A stretch of DNA of 49,161 nt from a virus: the IMG/VR virus record IMGVR_UViG_3300030389_001563, positions 1-49,161 of that record; one strand, 5' to 3'. Below the pieces are notes generated by a model. It was given only the letters and a program-made list of their open reading frames with translations, ran no database searches and had not been told where the DNA came from. The position numbers were made by a program, and so were the translations under genes. This document shows positions 37,882-46,433 of this stretch, in pieces; position 1 is the first letter of the stretch, and every line of letters begins with the position of its first letter.

Positions 37882-38130
37882 TTAGTATGGAACTGGTTTA
37901 CCGTCTACAAGTTTAATTTCTTCTAAATTAAATTCTTCTAATAATCTTTCGTTTTTTATTTTAGAACCTTTTTTTATTGCATCGTCTATAAGCTCTATGA
38001 AACGATTAACAATAACATCTGTTTCTGGCAAACCCCATATTTGTAACTCATCAACACTTTCAAACTTTTGTATGTAGTCAAAAATCTTTTCATTTAGCTT
38101 TGGTGTTTGGTACATAGAAAAATATCCCAT
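37882..38130 (-). CDS. candidate immunity protein 1
   Basis: 82 residues (MGYFSMYQTPKLNEKIFDYIQKFESVDELQIWGLPETDVIVNRF ... EEIKLVDGKPVPY), acidic and helical. Its start is one base from the stop of the MuF-metallopeptidase gene, so the two are coupled. It is related to the following gene at 37606-37872. A two-copy set of small acidic proteins directly after a fused peptidase domain suggests inhibition of that domain. Alternatives are tail or head accessory proteins. Confidence 0.5.
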   Translation of the reverse strand: MGYFSMYQTPKLNEKIFDYIQKFESVDELQIWGLPETDVIVNRFIELIDDAIKKGSKIKNERLLEEFNLEEIKLVDGKPVPY

Positions 38131-39930
38131 TTAATTCCCTCTATCAAATTGTGGAAAGTCCATAAAAAATCCATCTGGTAAATCTTTGAATTTATTTTTT
38201 TCAATCCTGTCATACAAATCATCAAATCCTTTTGTTGTCTCTGGTGCAAAATACATCATAAGTTTCTTGACTGCTTTGGACGCTTTACTATCCCCACCTC
38301 CTAGCAAAGCATTATAATTTGCCATTGCTTCTGTGGTATGCCCATCTGTGACACCTCTTGTAACACGGAAAAATTTTGCATAATAACTTTTACCATGCCC
38401 ATATCCAACTGCTTCATTCGTTATTGCTCCCATGTAATCAGCAAAATAAAGTTGCCCTTTCCAGTTTTCTTTGCCGACAAATCTTCCAACATCTAGAAAC
38501 GACCTTGCATCTTTTGTTTTTAAGGCTGTTAAAATAATTCTAAAATATCCTCCTTCTATAGTGTCGAATTTGTCGATCATATCAGAAAGCTTTCCACCAT
38601 ACAAATCGTCAATATCATTATAATCAAATCCTGTACCTTTAAGATAATTATCTATATCATCTTTTGTTTTTAATGGATTTAAACTTTTATTTTTTAGGAT
38701 GTCTGTCTGTTGTAATCCGACTTTGTAAGCATTCCTTACAGGCTCAATACCCCCTACTGACTCTGTCTGATCTCTAAGTTTGGCATTCTTTTTACTTGTA
38801 TATTTTTTTCTGTCTTCTAAAAGCTCGTTTCTGAGCACTGTGCTAACATATTGCCCTTTTGACCCAACTCTTGACCCAACTTGATAGTCTAGTATGTGAC
38901 CATATTCGTGTCTCCATACTATTTTATCTGTTTCACTAAGTTTATTAAAACCTTGCTTTGTACTCATTCCTATTACTGACCTACCTTCAGCATAAGCTCT
39001 GCTTACACCATAGATGACTCTTACTTTTGCTGAATTTCTTATGAACTTGTACATCAAAGTATTTTTATTCCAGTCAGCATTGTCGTGAAATCTGACTTCA
39101 TCCTCTGTGGTATCTCCGTAAATATTTGCTGTAGGCACTGGCTTCTCAGCAGGAATATCTGGTGATGTGTCATCAATAACAAAATCATCTGGTTCAACAT
39201 AAAGAATTACACATCGACAATTAATTACGTTTGCAGGGCCGCCTCTTGGGTCTCCTGCGTGTTTCATCTTGTACGTCACTCCTTTATAGGGAACATCAAA
39301 GTCTGCTTCTATATCCACCTCAACACCGTTCATTGCACTGTGGTGGCTTCTTGTCCTGTCATCGTTAGTTGATACCCATCTTTTCTTCATGGGCACTTCA
39401 TAGCTCTCTGCTACGGCTTGATTAGTATAGCTTGATGCGTTGTGTGTCTCTGTCCTTGCTATGAGTGCTGATCTATACCGTGTAAATGGCTCTGACATCT
39501 GGGTTCTTATATTCTTGGCAATCTTATCAACCCCAAACCCTTCTACCTGTCCGTCAGATATTATCTTGTTTATCTTTGTCCTTGTTGTGCCAGATATTCT
39601 AGTAATCTTTGCTCCACCCTGTGTCGTGATATAGTTTCGGATTATTCTTTCCCACTGGTTTTCTTGTTTTGTAAATACAAATCTATTGGCAAAAGATTCG
39701 ATAACGCTTCTATAATGTGGGAGTAGCACTTGTGATAAACGCTCTTCTAAACCTTTTAGCTCGACCCTGCCAGATTGTATCTCACGGCTTGCTTGCCTAC
39801 CAGTGCTATTGAAATAACTTACCATCTGCTTGTATAGTCTTCTCTCGAAGCCTTGACGCATCTTTGTCTGCTCGATGATCGATTTTCTAGCAGATAATAT
39901 CCTACCTCTTCTTTTCGTCTGTATCTTCAT
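38131..39930 (-). CDS. MuF minor head protein fused to metallopeptidase-like domain
   Basis: 599 residues. Residues 1-250 are a MuF minor head protein: SALIARTETHNASSYTNQAVAES, KKRWVSTNDDRTRSHHSAMNG, MKHAGDPRGGPANVINCRC (238-240). After a Pro-rich linker (250-272), residues about 280-575 form another domain: VRVIYGVSRAYAEGRSVIGMS, IVWRHEYGHILDYQVGSRVG with HEYGH 341-345 (HExxH zinc motif), LYFADYMGAITNEAVGYGHGKSYYA and HTTEAMANY (E534 as possible third ligand). MuF proteins enter the host with DNA, and fused C-terminal toxins are known in temperate phages. A virion-injected peptidase acting on the host is an inference. Confidence 0.85.
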   Translation of the reverse strand: MKIQTKRRGRILSARKSIIEQTKMRQGFERRLYKQMVSYFNSTGRQASREIQSGRVELKGLEERLSQVLLPHYRSVIESFANRFVFTKQENQWERIIRNYITTQGGAKITRISGTTRTKINKIISDGQVEGFGVDKIAKNIRTQMSEPFTRYRSALIARTETHNASSYTNQAVAESYEVPMKKRWVSTNDDRTRSHHSAMNGVEVDIEADFDVPYKGVTYKMKHAGDPRGGPANVINCRCVILYVEPDDFVIDDTSPDIPAEKPVPTANIYGDTTEDEVRFHDNADWNKNTLMYKFIRNSAKVRVIYGVSRAYAEGRSVIGMSTKQGFNKLSETDKIVWRHEYGHILDYQVGSRVGSKGQYVSTVLRNELLEDRKKYTSKKNAKLRDQTESVGGIEPVRNAYKVGLQQTDILKNKSLNPLKTKDDIDNYLKGTGFDYNDIDDLYGGKLSDMIDKFDTIEGGYFRIILTALKTKDARSFLDVGRFVGKENWKGQLYFADYMGAITNEAVGYGHGKSYYAKFFRVTRGVTDGHTTEAMANYNALLGGGDSKASKAVKKLMMYFAPETTKGFDDLYDRIEKNKFKDLPDGFFMDFPQFDRGN

Positions 39931-40135
39931 CGTCTTTTTCTCGTTTCAACACATGGTCTATCCACTCTGGGTGCATATCATAATAAAATCTCTCACAGTA
40001 ATAGCAACGTAACATATCACCCTTCTTGACTTTATCGTGACCACAAACAGAGCAGGTAAGGTCTCCCAAGTAGTGTTTACTTGTCTGTTTTAAGTGGATG
40101 ACCTTCTGGTAATAGGTCACGGTCAAATTTACCAC
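39902..40135 (-). CDS. zinc-ribbon small protein
   Basis: 77 residues from GTG 40135. The domain is LTCSVCGHDKVKKGDMLRCYYCERFYY with CxxC...CxxC, then an acidic-basic tail (KREKDDEDTDEKKR). It sits between portal and MuF genes, overlapping the portal by 59 bases and the MuF gene by 29. TTG 40069 just before the ribbon is an alternative start that would reduce the overlap. It may be a head morphogenesis accessory. Confidence 0.55.
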   Translation of the reverse strand: MVNLTVTYYQKVIHLKQTSKHYLGDLTCSVCGHDKVKKGDMLRCYYCERFYYDMHPEWIDHVLKREKDDEDTDEKKR

Positions 40136-42224
40136 GCTTGAATCTACCAGTTCTGACTGCTCCTAAAAAGACGTTGACCCTCGCTAATGCCCACTGATCG
40201 GAGCTAGTTACACTGGGTCTTACACTCTGTGGATTTGTGTTATACGCACCCACACCCCTTCTAAAGACGGCTGAGAGCATTCTAAGAGTAACTCTTTTAC
40301 CCTTTTTGTCTCCGTGCTTTTCATTATGCTCTTTAACCTTGTTTTCTAAAGCCTTCTTAATCTTCGCAGATATTTCAGCTTTGTCCTCTTGGTAGAATTC
40401 CTCTATCTCTAAGTCAAATGACTTTTCGGCATCTAACTGATCTCTCTTTTTCTTTGACCAACTGAACCCTGCATCTCCACCCCACAATGCCCATGCTATC
40501 CGTCCTGCACTTGGATAGCCGTCTTCTCCTGCCCTAAACCCTTCTGCTTGCTTATCTACTTCATGCCTAGAGAAAAATGAAAACATACGTCTGACAGTAG
40601 ATGGAGATAGTCTTTCTTTGTTTACAAGCTGTCTAGCTCTGGCAACACCTACTGCTGTGCCACCTCTTTTAAATTCTTTTCTCCATTCTAAGCCTTTTCT
40701 AGCTTCCTCTGCCATCCCTGCTGTGGGTGTGGTGTCTACATCACTTTCTGCCTTAGACCTCTCCAGAGGGTCTCCTGTACGCTCCTCATACTCTTCGTGA
40801 GACTGACACGGCATATATATGATCTGTCCGTCCTCATTGTGGCTGTGGAAGCCTACACAACCTATTTCTTCGGCTCTATCCCTTGCTTCTGCTTCTGTAG
40901 TAAAGACATCCTTTTGTATCTCTCTCTTTTCTTCCGTGTAATCAAAGTCCTTATCATCGTCTTCTGCTTGCTCTCCTTCAGCAGGTGCTACCTCTGATGA
41001 CCCCAATGGGAATAGATTTGCGTTGATATATACATCGTCTCCACCAGATATCGGCTCATATCCCAGTCTCTCTCTGGCTTCGTTACGGCTTATGATGCCT
41101 TCTCTAACAGCTTGTACTACGTTCTCATATGTCTTTTTACGTCTTTCTGCCATAGCAGGGATGGAGTCTATGTCGTATCGAACCGTGATATCATCCCCAA
41201 ATCTGGGTGCTAACCACTCATTAAGATCGCTCTCTACTCTTCGTATCAACGGTATGATAGTGTCCTCATATAAGGCTAATCTGGCTTCTGAGACGTTATT
41301 GTAGGTCTGACTGTCTGGAACTCCAACTAATTGTGACGGCACACCAAAACATAAGGCTATATCTCTGGCACTCATATTCTTTAATTCCAAGAAATCCATA
41401 TCCTTCGGACTGAACCCCATTTCTTTCCAGTCGAAATCTCCTTCTAACAGCATAGGTCTACCTGCGTTATGTGCACCAGAGAACCTCATGTTGAGATCAG
41501 TCATAAGCTGTTGTCGTTGTGATTCACTTAGTTGAACGTGCATCCCAGTCTCATCTTTTGGCTTAAATACAACAGCACCAGATGGTCTAGCACCATTCAT
41601 CAGTAACCCTAAGTTATGTTTTGCAGCGTGATTATGTTGGTCAATGTCAGCAGAAGCAGCCTGTATCGGTGATAATCCGTAGTAGTCATCCAGTGGATTC
41701 CACATCTTGAAATGCTTGACTTCTGACATTCCAGTCTCGCTATCTACGTCATAACGGTTAGCCAGTCTTCCATCTACATGATATTCGTATGCAGAGGGGA
41801 TATGCGTCTTACTGGGCACTATCTTCATTCTATCTGGTCTTAAGAGGTGCAATTCTCTTGGTTGCCCTCCTACAAGGCTGTATAAGGCATAGGAGTTGCC
41901 AGACAATAGTAGGAAAGAATACAATGCTTGGAAATACTCGTTCCCTGCAAACTGTGGATTTGGTCTTTCCAATAGGTCTATTAGTGGGTGTTGATCTAGC
42001 TTTATCTCTCCTTGATAGACGCAAAGCTCTACAGCCGATGCTCCATGTGCTATTTCATTGACGCATCGAAACACTATAGCGTTTTCTTGATAACCCTCTT
42101 TAGCTATCTTTCTATAGTCATAAGTTCTCTCCTTGAGATTGTACCCAGATTGATACATCACCATAGGAGCTTCTTTTCTCTCTATCCGTCTAAATCCATT
42201 CGTAATAAAATCGTACCATGCCAT
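40077..42224 (-). CDS. portal protein with multi-module C-terminus
   Basis: 715 residues. Residues 1-405 are an HK97-type portal (YRKIAKEGYQENAIVFRCVNEIAHGASAV, HPLIDLLERPNP, LFMLSGNSYA-like text, GLSPIQAASADIDQHNHAAKHN, FGVPSQLVGVPDSQTYNNVSEARLALYEDTI). Three further modules follow: a Cys/His unit (C456, H460, H462, C473, H476), then GLEWRKEFKRGGTAVGVARARQLVNKERLSPSTVRRMFSFFSRHEVDK...WALWGGDAGFSW (503-595), and a last unit ending ARVNVFLGAVRTGRFKRGKFDRDLLPEGHPL (676-711). These modules recur in other phage head proteins with unknown function. It overlaps the connector gene. Confidence 0.93.
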   Translation of the reverse strand: MAWYDFITNGFRRIERKEAPMVMYQSGYNLKERTYDYRKIAKEGYQENAIVFRCVNEIAHGASAVELCVYQGEIKLDQHPLIDLLERPNPQFAGNEYFQALYSFLLLSGNSYALYSLVGGQPRELHLLRPDRMKIVPSKTHIPSAYEYHVDGRLANRYDVDSETGMSEVKHFKMWNPLDDYYGLSPIQAASADIDQHNHAAKHNLGLLMNGARPSGAVVFKPKDETGMHVQLSESQRQQLMTDLNMRFSGAHNAGRPMLLEGDFDWKEMGFSPKDMDFLELKNMSARDIALCFGVPSQLVGVPDSQTYNNVSEARLALYEDTIIPLIRRVESDLNEWLAPRFGDDITVRYDIDSIPAMAERRKKTYENVVQAVREGIISRNEARERLGYEPISGGDDVYINANLFPLGSSEVAPAEGEQAEDDDKDFDYTEEKREIQKDVFTTEAEARDRAEEIGCVGFHSHNEDGQIIYMPCQSHEEYEERTGDPLERSKAESDVDTTPTAGMAEEARKGLEWRKEFKRGGTAVGVARARQLVNKERLSPSTVRRMFSFFSRHEVDKQAEGFRAGEDGYPSAGRIAWALWGGDAGFSWSKKKRDQLDAEKSFDLEIEEFYQEDKAEISAKIKKALENKVKEHNEKHGDKKGKRVTLRMLSAVFRRGVGAYNTNPQSVRPSVTSSDQWALARVNVFLGAVRTGRFKRGKFDRDLLPEGHPLKTDK

Positions 42225-42886
42225 CAGTATGTTCCACTTCCTGTGCCAAATGGATTGTTAGTAAAACTAAGTTTCCTGTAAGGCTGTAACAGAGATTGTA
42301 CCATAGCAGGTTGCCGTAATACCCCCTCAAAATCCCCTCTGTGCTCGTAATTAAATGCTATTATGTTGAGTATACCTAAACGTATCGCTTCTGGCACATC
42401 CGTTCTGTTTGCTCCATATCCTGCTACATAAACGATCTTAAGTCCGTTAGCTACTCGTAAGGATTGCGGCCATGCTTCTCCATCTCGCAAATATACTCTG
42501 GCAGGTTCTCTTACTGTATCTACAAAATATTTAGTAGATGCAAATGTTGTTTCTGTGTCGTTGTCACTGAAGCTAGATATGGATGATACACTTGATACTG
42601 GTGTAGTAGGTAATTCAATATATCTTTTTCTAATGCTCATATCTGGAGCAACCCTTGTGCCCTCCCATAAAGCTACGTCTATCTCATCTACCCCATCAAT
42701 AAATAGAGTAATCGTCCTGTTAATAAGTGCTCTACCAGTAAACTTCTCTACATACTGGGTTGCCATCTTTAACAGAGTTATTAGAAGCGTTTCATCTACC
42801 CCTTCATCTAACCTAAGATAATCTCTTATCTCTGAATAGGTGAGTGGGTCTATCGAAGCATCTGTTGTTACGGACTGACCACCCAT
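42224..42886 (-). CDS. head-tail connector (gp6/PhiE125 gp8-like)
   Basis: 220 residues. Pattern: DPLTYSEIRDYLRLDEGVDETLLITLLKMATQYVEKFTGRALINRTITLFIDG, FSDNDTETTF, YVAGYGANRTDVPEAIRLGILNIIAFNYEHRGD. The helical head with FTGR.L and GYG....VP..I..g.l plus YEHR is typical of portal-ring adaptor proteins. Its stop overlaps the portal ATG as TGATG. It lies upstream of the portal rather than after the capsid. Confidence 0.85.
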   Translation of the reverse strand: MGGQSVTTDASIDPLTYSEIRDYLRLDEGVDETLLITLLKMATQYVEKFTGRALINRTITLFIDGVDEIDVALWEGTRVAPDMSIRKRYIELPTTPVSSVSSISSFSDNDTETTFASTKYFVDTVREPARVYLRDGEAWPQSLRVANGLKIVYVAGYGANRTDVPEAIRLGILNIIAFNYEHRGDFEGVLRQPAMVQSLLQPYRKLSFTNNPFGTGSGTY

Positions 42887-42895
42887 TTAACTCTC

Positions 42896-43231
42896 CTATG
42901 AATCTAAGTCATCTAATACATTTATACTGATATATTCCGAATTTGGAAAGGTTTCTATCGCTCCCCCAGAGAAAGTGACTTGGAACTCGCCTTGAAATAA
43001 TCCTGCTGTATCCGTATCACTCGCTGAAAAAGTGTAAGAAACTGCTCCGTTTGAAGCATTTGTTATCGTAGCACTACTATTTACCTTTAGAGAAGAACTA
43101 TTTACGGCTCTCATCTTAAATAAGACTGAAGCACCACTTATGTTGATCGCTGTTCCACTACTGTCAGCAACTACCACAGATAACGTAGGACTTGTGTCAT
43201 TCTGCTTTATGTTAAAAGAATAGTTGCTCAT
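42896..43231 (-). CDS. BppU-like/Ig-like structural protein
   Basis: 111 residues. MSNYSFNIKQNDTSPTLSVVVADSSGTAINISGASVLFKMRAVNSSSLKVNSSATITNASNGAVSYTFSASDTDTAGLFQGEFQVTF follows the N-terminal domain of BppU-type proteins (KQND..P.L...D..G....l.ga.v.f.m) common in phages next to fibre or connector genes. A head fibre or baseplate connection is likely. Its start overlaps a 27-residue gene. Confidence 0.7.
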   Translation of the reverse strand: MSNYSFNIKQNDTSPTLSVVVADSSGTAINISGASVLFKMRAVNSSSLKVNSSATITNASNGAVSYTFSASDTDTAGLFQGEFQVTFSGGAIETFPNSEYISINVLDDLDS

Positions 43232-43311
43232 GCCGACCTTTTTATTGTAATTGTGCTTCTGTCGTTCTTTATTGTTATCACACTTCTGTCATTTTTGATA
43301 GTAATTGCCAT
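43228..43311 (-). CDS. 27-residue repeat peptide
   Basis: MAITIKNDRSVITIKNDRST... is almost entirely the repeat I-T-I-K-N-D-R-S, present twice with a partial third (ITIKRSA). The start has GGTGGGATA upstream, and the start and stop overlap both neighbours (TAATG and ATGA), so translation coupling supports it as a gene. A short beta-solenoid-like peptide in the fibre-connector region may be a structural filler. Function unknown. Confidence 0.55.
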   Translation of the reverse strand: MAITIKNDRSVITIKNDRSTITIKRSA

Positions 43312-43481
43312 TATCCCACCAGTATAAATCCAACAAACCCAGTAAATGTAACTGTAAAGTATGTACCTACAGAATACATCACAAATCTTTCTACCTTTGT
43401 GACTCTGTTCTCTACATTTTCCATTTTTGTTTTGATAACTGCTAATTCAGTCAAAATCTGTGTAACATCACTCTTTGTCAT
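43311..43481 (-). CDS. XhlA-like membrane protein
   Basis: 56 residues: MTKSDVTQILTELAVIKTKMENVENRVTKVERF is a coiled coil, followed by VMYSVGTYFTVTFTGFVGFILVG, one membrane segment. This is the layout of haemolysin XhlA-type phage proteins that act with holins. Start and stop overlap neighbours. It lies far from the holin-endolysin pair at 21-22 kb. Confidence 0.65.
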   Translation of the reverse strand: MTKSDVTQILTELAVIKTKMENVENRVTKVERFVMYSVGTYFTVTFTGFVGFILVG

Positions 43482-43654
43482 TCTGCGTCCTCAATTGTCA
43501 GTGTGCCTTCCTTTACTTGTCTTAGTATTTCTGCGTAGTGTCTGTTGGCAGGGTCTAGTGGAACATACATTTCTGTACCATCTATGGTTGCTTTAACAGT
43601 GGCATTTTTTTTGGAAGTCATATCCTTTATATATTGTGCATTTGTAATATTCAT
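43478..43654 (-). CDS. small fibre-region protein
   Basis: 58 residues. MNITNAQYIKDMTSKKNATVKATIDGTEMYVPLDPANRHYAEILRQVKEGTLTIEDAE is a pattern I recognise from short proteins linked with fibre genes in marine phages (VPLD..NRHY.EI..QV..G.L.I.DAD). AAGGA lies 6 bases before the ATG. The stop overlaps the XhlA-like gene. Role unknown. Confidence 0.65.
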   Translation of the reverse strand: MNITNAQYIKDMTSKKNATVKATIDGTEMYVPLDPANRHYAEILRQVKEGTLTIEDAE

Positions 43655-43663
43655 AGTAAATCC

Positions 43664-44719
43664 TTATAGCTCTGCTTCCCCAATAAATTCACCACCAGTT
43701 AAGTAGTAAATTTCATTAGCTGACATTCCATTTGTAGTTTTTATAGTAACACCTGTCGTTCCTGCGTCTTGATAGGTTGGGTCTCCTCCGTATCCTGTCC
43801 CAGAGTTCCATGTTCCAGAACTTGACATGGTAGGGGCAGCTCTCATAGTCACTGGGTGTGCTCTCCAAGAGTAACCAACCCCTGCTCCACTATCTAACCT
43901 GCCTACGTTAAAATGAGTTACTGTACTTGTTTTATAATAATACCTGTGACACTTAGCCAATGTCCTCTCAATAGGCTCATGCTCAAACTCTGTTGGGTTC
44001 TGCCCTACTTCTAACTGAACTCCTGTGATGAAGAAGGTTCTGTCTGTGCTGTCAAAAAATGAGGATATACCTACGGCTCTGTTAGCATTAGTTTTAGATG
44101 CCCATGTTGCAGGTAATGTGCCACTGGTAAAGTTTGACCCTGCGTGTAAAAATATCTGTAAACGTAAACTTTCTCCATTATCATCAGTAAACGCTCCTGT
44201 GGTATCAGCAGGAAAACTTAACTCTACTCTTGTCCAAGCTGTTGTAACATTAAAAGTCTTGCAAACATGACGAGAATTATCTGCATCAAACAACTCTGCA
44301 ACATAAGTAGCAGAAGCATTACCCTTCACATAAAAAGATAAAGCGTAGGGTTTGGCACTTGAAGTTCCTTTGCAAAAATGTTGTACGTTTTGTCCTTCTA
44401 TTATTTGAGATAAAGTAAAAAGTTCTCCTGAAGCAATTGATGTGTCTGCTGTAGTGCAATCAAATTTTGTACTATTAGCAAAACCCTCTGGTGCAGAACT
44501 GTCTTGTGACATTGTAAAACGTCCTGAATTACTTCCCTCTAATAAAATTTTGAATCTATCTACTGTACGATAAGTATCTGTGTCACCACCCAAAACTGCT
44601 TCTGATGTGCTTCTCTGAGCAACATTCATTGCACCATTGATGATGACATTCCTGTTTACTCCACCACCCCCTGCGTTGATGTTGCCTATAAGGTTTGCTA
44701 ATTCTGCTGCTTTGCTCAT
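43664..44719 (-). CDS. tail fibre protein with carbohydrate-binding-like module
   Basis: 351 residues. The N-terminus MSKAAELANLIGNINAGGGGVNRNVIINGAMNVAQRSTS is a common marine phage fibre start. Next are a jelly-roll-like part (YALSFYVKGNASATYVAELFDADN.RHVCKTFNVTTAWTRVELSFPADTTGAF) and FFITGVQLEVGQNPTEFEHEPIERTLAKCHRYYYK, a motif typical of fibres with a carbohydrate-binding-like domain. The C-terminal 90 residues are probably the distal receptor-binding part. Confidence 0.8.
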   Translation of the reverse strand: MSKAAELANLIGNINAGGGGVNRNVIINGAMNVAQRSTSEAVLGGDTDTYRTVDRFKILLEGSNSGRFTMSQDSSAPEGFANSTKFDCTTADTSIASGELFTLSQIIEGQNVQHFCKGTSSAKPYALSFYVKGNASATYVAELFDADNSRHVCKTFNVTTAWTRVELSFPADTTGAFTDDNGESLRLQIFLHAGSNFTSGTLPATWASKTNANRAVGISSFFDSTDRTFFITGVQLEVGQNPTEFEHEPIERTLAKCHRYYYKTSTVTHFNVGRLDSGAGVGYSWRAHPVTMRAAPTMSSSGTWNSGTGYGGDPTYQDAGTTGVTIKTTNGMSANEIYYLTGGEFIGEAEL

Positions 44720-44728
44720 AATGTTATC

Positions 44729-45289
44729 CTACGCAATTTTAAACCCACCCATATCTGTTCGTGGTTGTGTCACAGCATTTTGATTGAGATTCATTGTACC
44801 ACCACTAGCCACATCAGCATAGGCATATAACTCTACATAATCTCCAGAAGTATCAAGATTTATCAGAACATTATTATGAAAAGTGCCACCTTGCACACCA
44901 CTTGTAGCAGGAAAAGTGGCTTGGACAAGTTGTATATCTGTATTGCCATTTTTTCGCCAAAGAACATAAGCATCATAATAAACATCACTACAACTAAAAC
45001 ATAAATTTAAATAAAAAAAATAAATACCTTTTGTTTGTTCTGTGACTGTGTACTTATTGCTTGCGAAACCACCACCTACGTTTATCAGTCTTTTACTGTT
45101 ACCTCCATCAGTTACTTCGTCAAAAGTGACCAAAGTTAAAGTTGCATCACTTACAGTCTGGTCTGCACTTTTTGTGACATGAAAACAAGGTCTGTTTGGT
45201 TCACTAATTACACCAGTTGAACTAACCGTTAAAGCCGTATTAGAGTTCGTTGCGTCTTGTATGGTATTTACTTTAAGTATTGATGCCAT
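44729..45289 (-). CDS. C1q-like short tail fibre
   Basis: 186 residues. Adaptor MASILKVNTIQDATNSNTALTVSSTG, then a C1q-like domain with RPCFHVTKSADQTVSDATLTLVTFDEVTDGGN, NKYTVTEQTKGIYFFYLNLCFS and YVELYAYADVASGGTMNLN. It resembles the gene at 70-603. Trimeric receptor-binding is likely. It is one of three adjacent C1q/fibre genes in this part of the genome. Confidence 0.7.
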   Translation of the reverse strand: MASILKVNTIQDATNSNTALTVSSTGVISEPNRPCFHVTKSADQTVSDATLTLVTFDEVTDGGNSKRLINVGGGFASNKYTVTEQTKGIYFFYLNLCFSCSDVYYDAYVLWRKNGNTDIQLVQATFPATSGVQGGTFHNNVLINLDTSGDYVELYAYADVASGGTMNLNQNAVTQPRTDMGGFKIA

Positions 45290-45297
45290 TGTTTATC

Positions 45298-45888
45298 CTA
45301 TGCTACTGGTGGGCAAAGCCATTCAAAAACTATAAACGACTCATAGCCACTTGAACCATCACCACCTTTGACGTAATTATTTCCTGAACTAGATGTTGCT
45401 AGTTGAGCTACTATATTGTCATTGGCATGATTGAAGTTTTGATACATCATCCTAGTCAAGGTATTATAAGTATAACTGCTTTGCAAAACTGGCAAAGGAG
45501 CAGAAAAATCTCCTACTATCATACTTCCACCATTTGGCGTAAATCTCAAATCAGCTTGAAAATATCTAGCTTCAGCACTTCCCCCTTGATTGTAACATTG
45601 CAACTGTAAATATACTCTGTAAACACCAAGTCTACTTACTGTAAATACACCACTACTTACATTCACATTAGACCCTACTCGTTTGAACCCAAAAGTGCTT
45701 TGACTGTTTACTTCTGTCCAATCAGTTATAGTAGAAGGAGTTGATGAGCTTATTGTTAGGGTTGTATTAATTTGAAACATTGTAATATTATTATTTACAG
45801 ACAGGTCTACCACTCCTGCACTATCTATTGACACAGCACTTGTGCCACCAGAATGTTTTATTGCATCTACATGAAGTTCACTTGCCAT
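45298..45888 (-). CDS. C1q-like short tail fibre
   Basis: 196 residues. Adaptor MASELHVDAIKHSGGTSAVSIDSAGVVDLSVNNNITMFQ, followed by strands like GVFTVSRLGVYRVYLQLQCYNQGGSAEARYFQADLRF and a final GYESFIVFEWLCPPVA. The LGVYRVYL.L match to the FTAPVTGLYYF motif marks the C1q-like family. Start overlaps the next gene's stop by one base. Confidence 0.65.
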   Translation of the reverse strand: MASELHVDAIKHSGGTSAVSIDSAGVVDLSVNNNITMFQINTTLTISSSTPSTITDWTEVNSQSTFGFKRVGSNVNVSSGVFTVSRLGVYRVYLQLQCYNQGGSAEARYFQADLRFTPNGGSMIVGDFSAPLPVLQSSYTYNTLTRMMYQNFNHANDNIVAQLATSSSGNNYVKGGDGSSGYESFIVFEWLCPPVA

Positions 45889-46433
45889 TACTGTGCTATC
45901 TCCTCAATAGTAAAAACTGGTGGAGAGTAAGAACAACCTGCATTATCAGTGGCAGTCATATTAAAATCCATACTTGATGATTCAATCATGGAATAAATCC
46001 CATAGGTTCTGGCATTTGTATTGCTTGCAGATTGATAGGCAGTCATGCTTAAAGTGTGTCTATCATTTCCATCACTGTCTGCCGTTCTCATAGACGCATT
46101 TACAAAAGTTCTACTGCTACCAGTACCTAACGAAGAAAACCCTACATTAGAACTGTTAGTAATATCAAAAAATTTATAGTTCATAATGTAAGAAGTATTT
46201 CTACCCCCAGTAATGCAATGAAAATTAAGCCTAAGTAAACTTGAAGCAAACTTTGGAGTTATAGTAGTTCTCATTGTTGTGCTTACTTCTACCATAGATG
46301 TTGATGTTACTGTTACATGACTTGTTGTTGTGGGTGTATTTTGCACGACTTGAATGACTGAACCACTAGGCATCTGCACAGTGCTTGCAGTAGTTTTCCC
46401 CTCAATCTTATCAACTAATAGTCTACTAGTCAT
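45888..46433 (-). CDS. short tail fibre, MPSGxxxQV family
   Basis: 181 residues. Adaptor MTSRLLVDKIEGKTTASTVQMPSGSVIQVVQNTPTTTSHVTVTSTSMVEVSTTMRTTITPKFASSLLRLNF, then a beta-rich tip ending SYSPPVFTIEEIAQ. The adaptor is paralogous to those of 48323-48814 and the junction gene. The stop overlaps the C1q gene. The receptor is unknown. Confidence 0.7.
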   Translation of the reverse strand: MTSRLLVDKIEGKTTASTVQMPSGSVIQVVQNTPTTTSHVTVTSTSMVEVSTTMRTTITPKFASSLLRLNFHCITGGRNTSYIMNYKFFDITNSSNVGFSSLGTGSSRTFVNASMRTADSDGNDRHTLSMTAYQSASNTNARTYGIYSMIESSSMDFNMTATDNAGCSYSPPVFTIEEIAQ

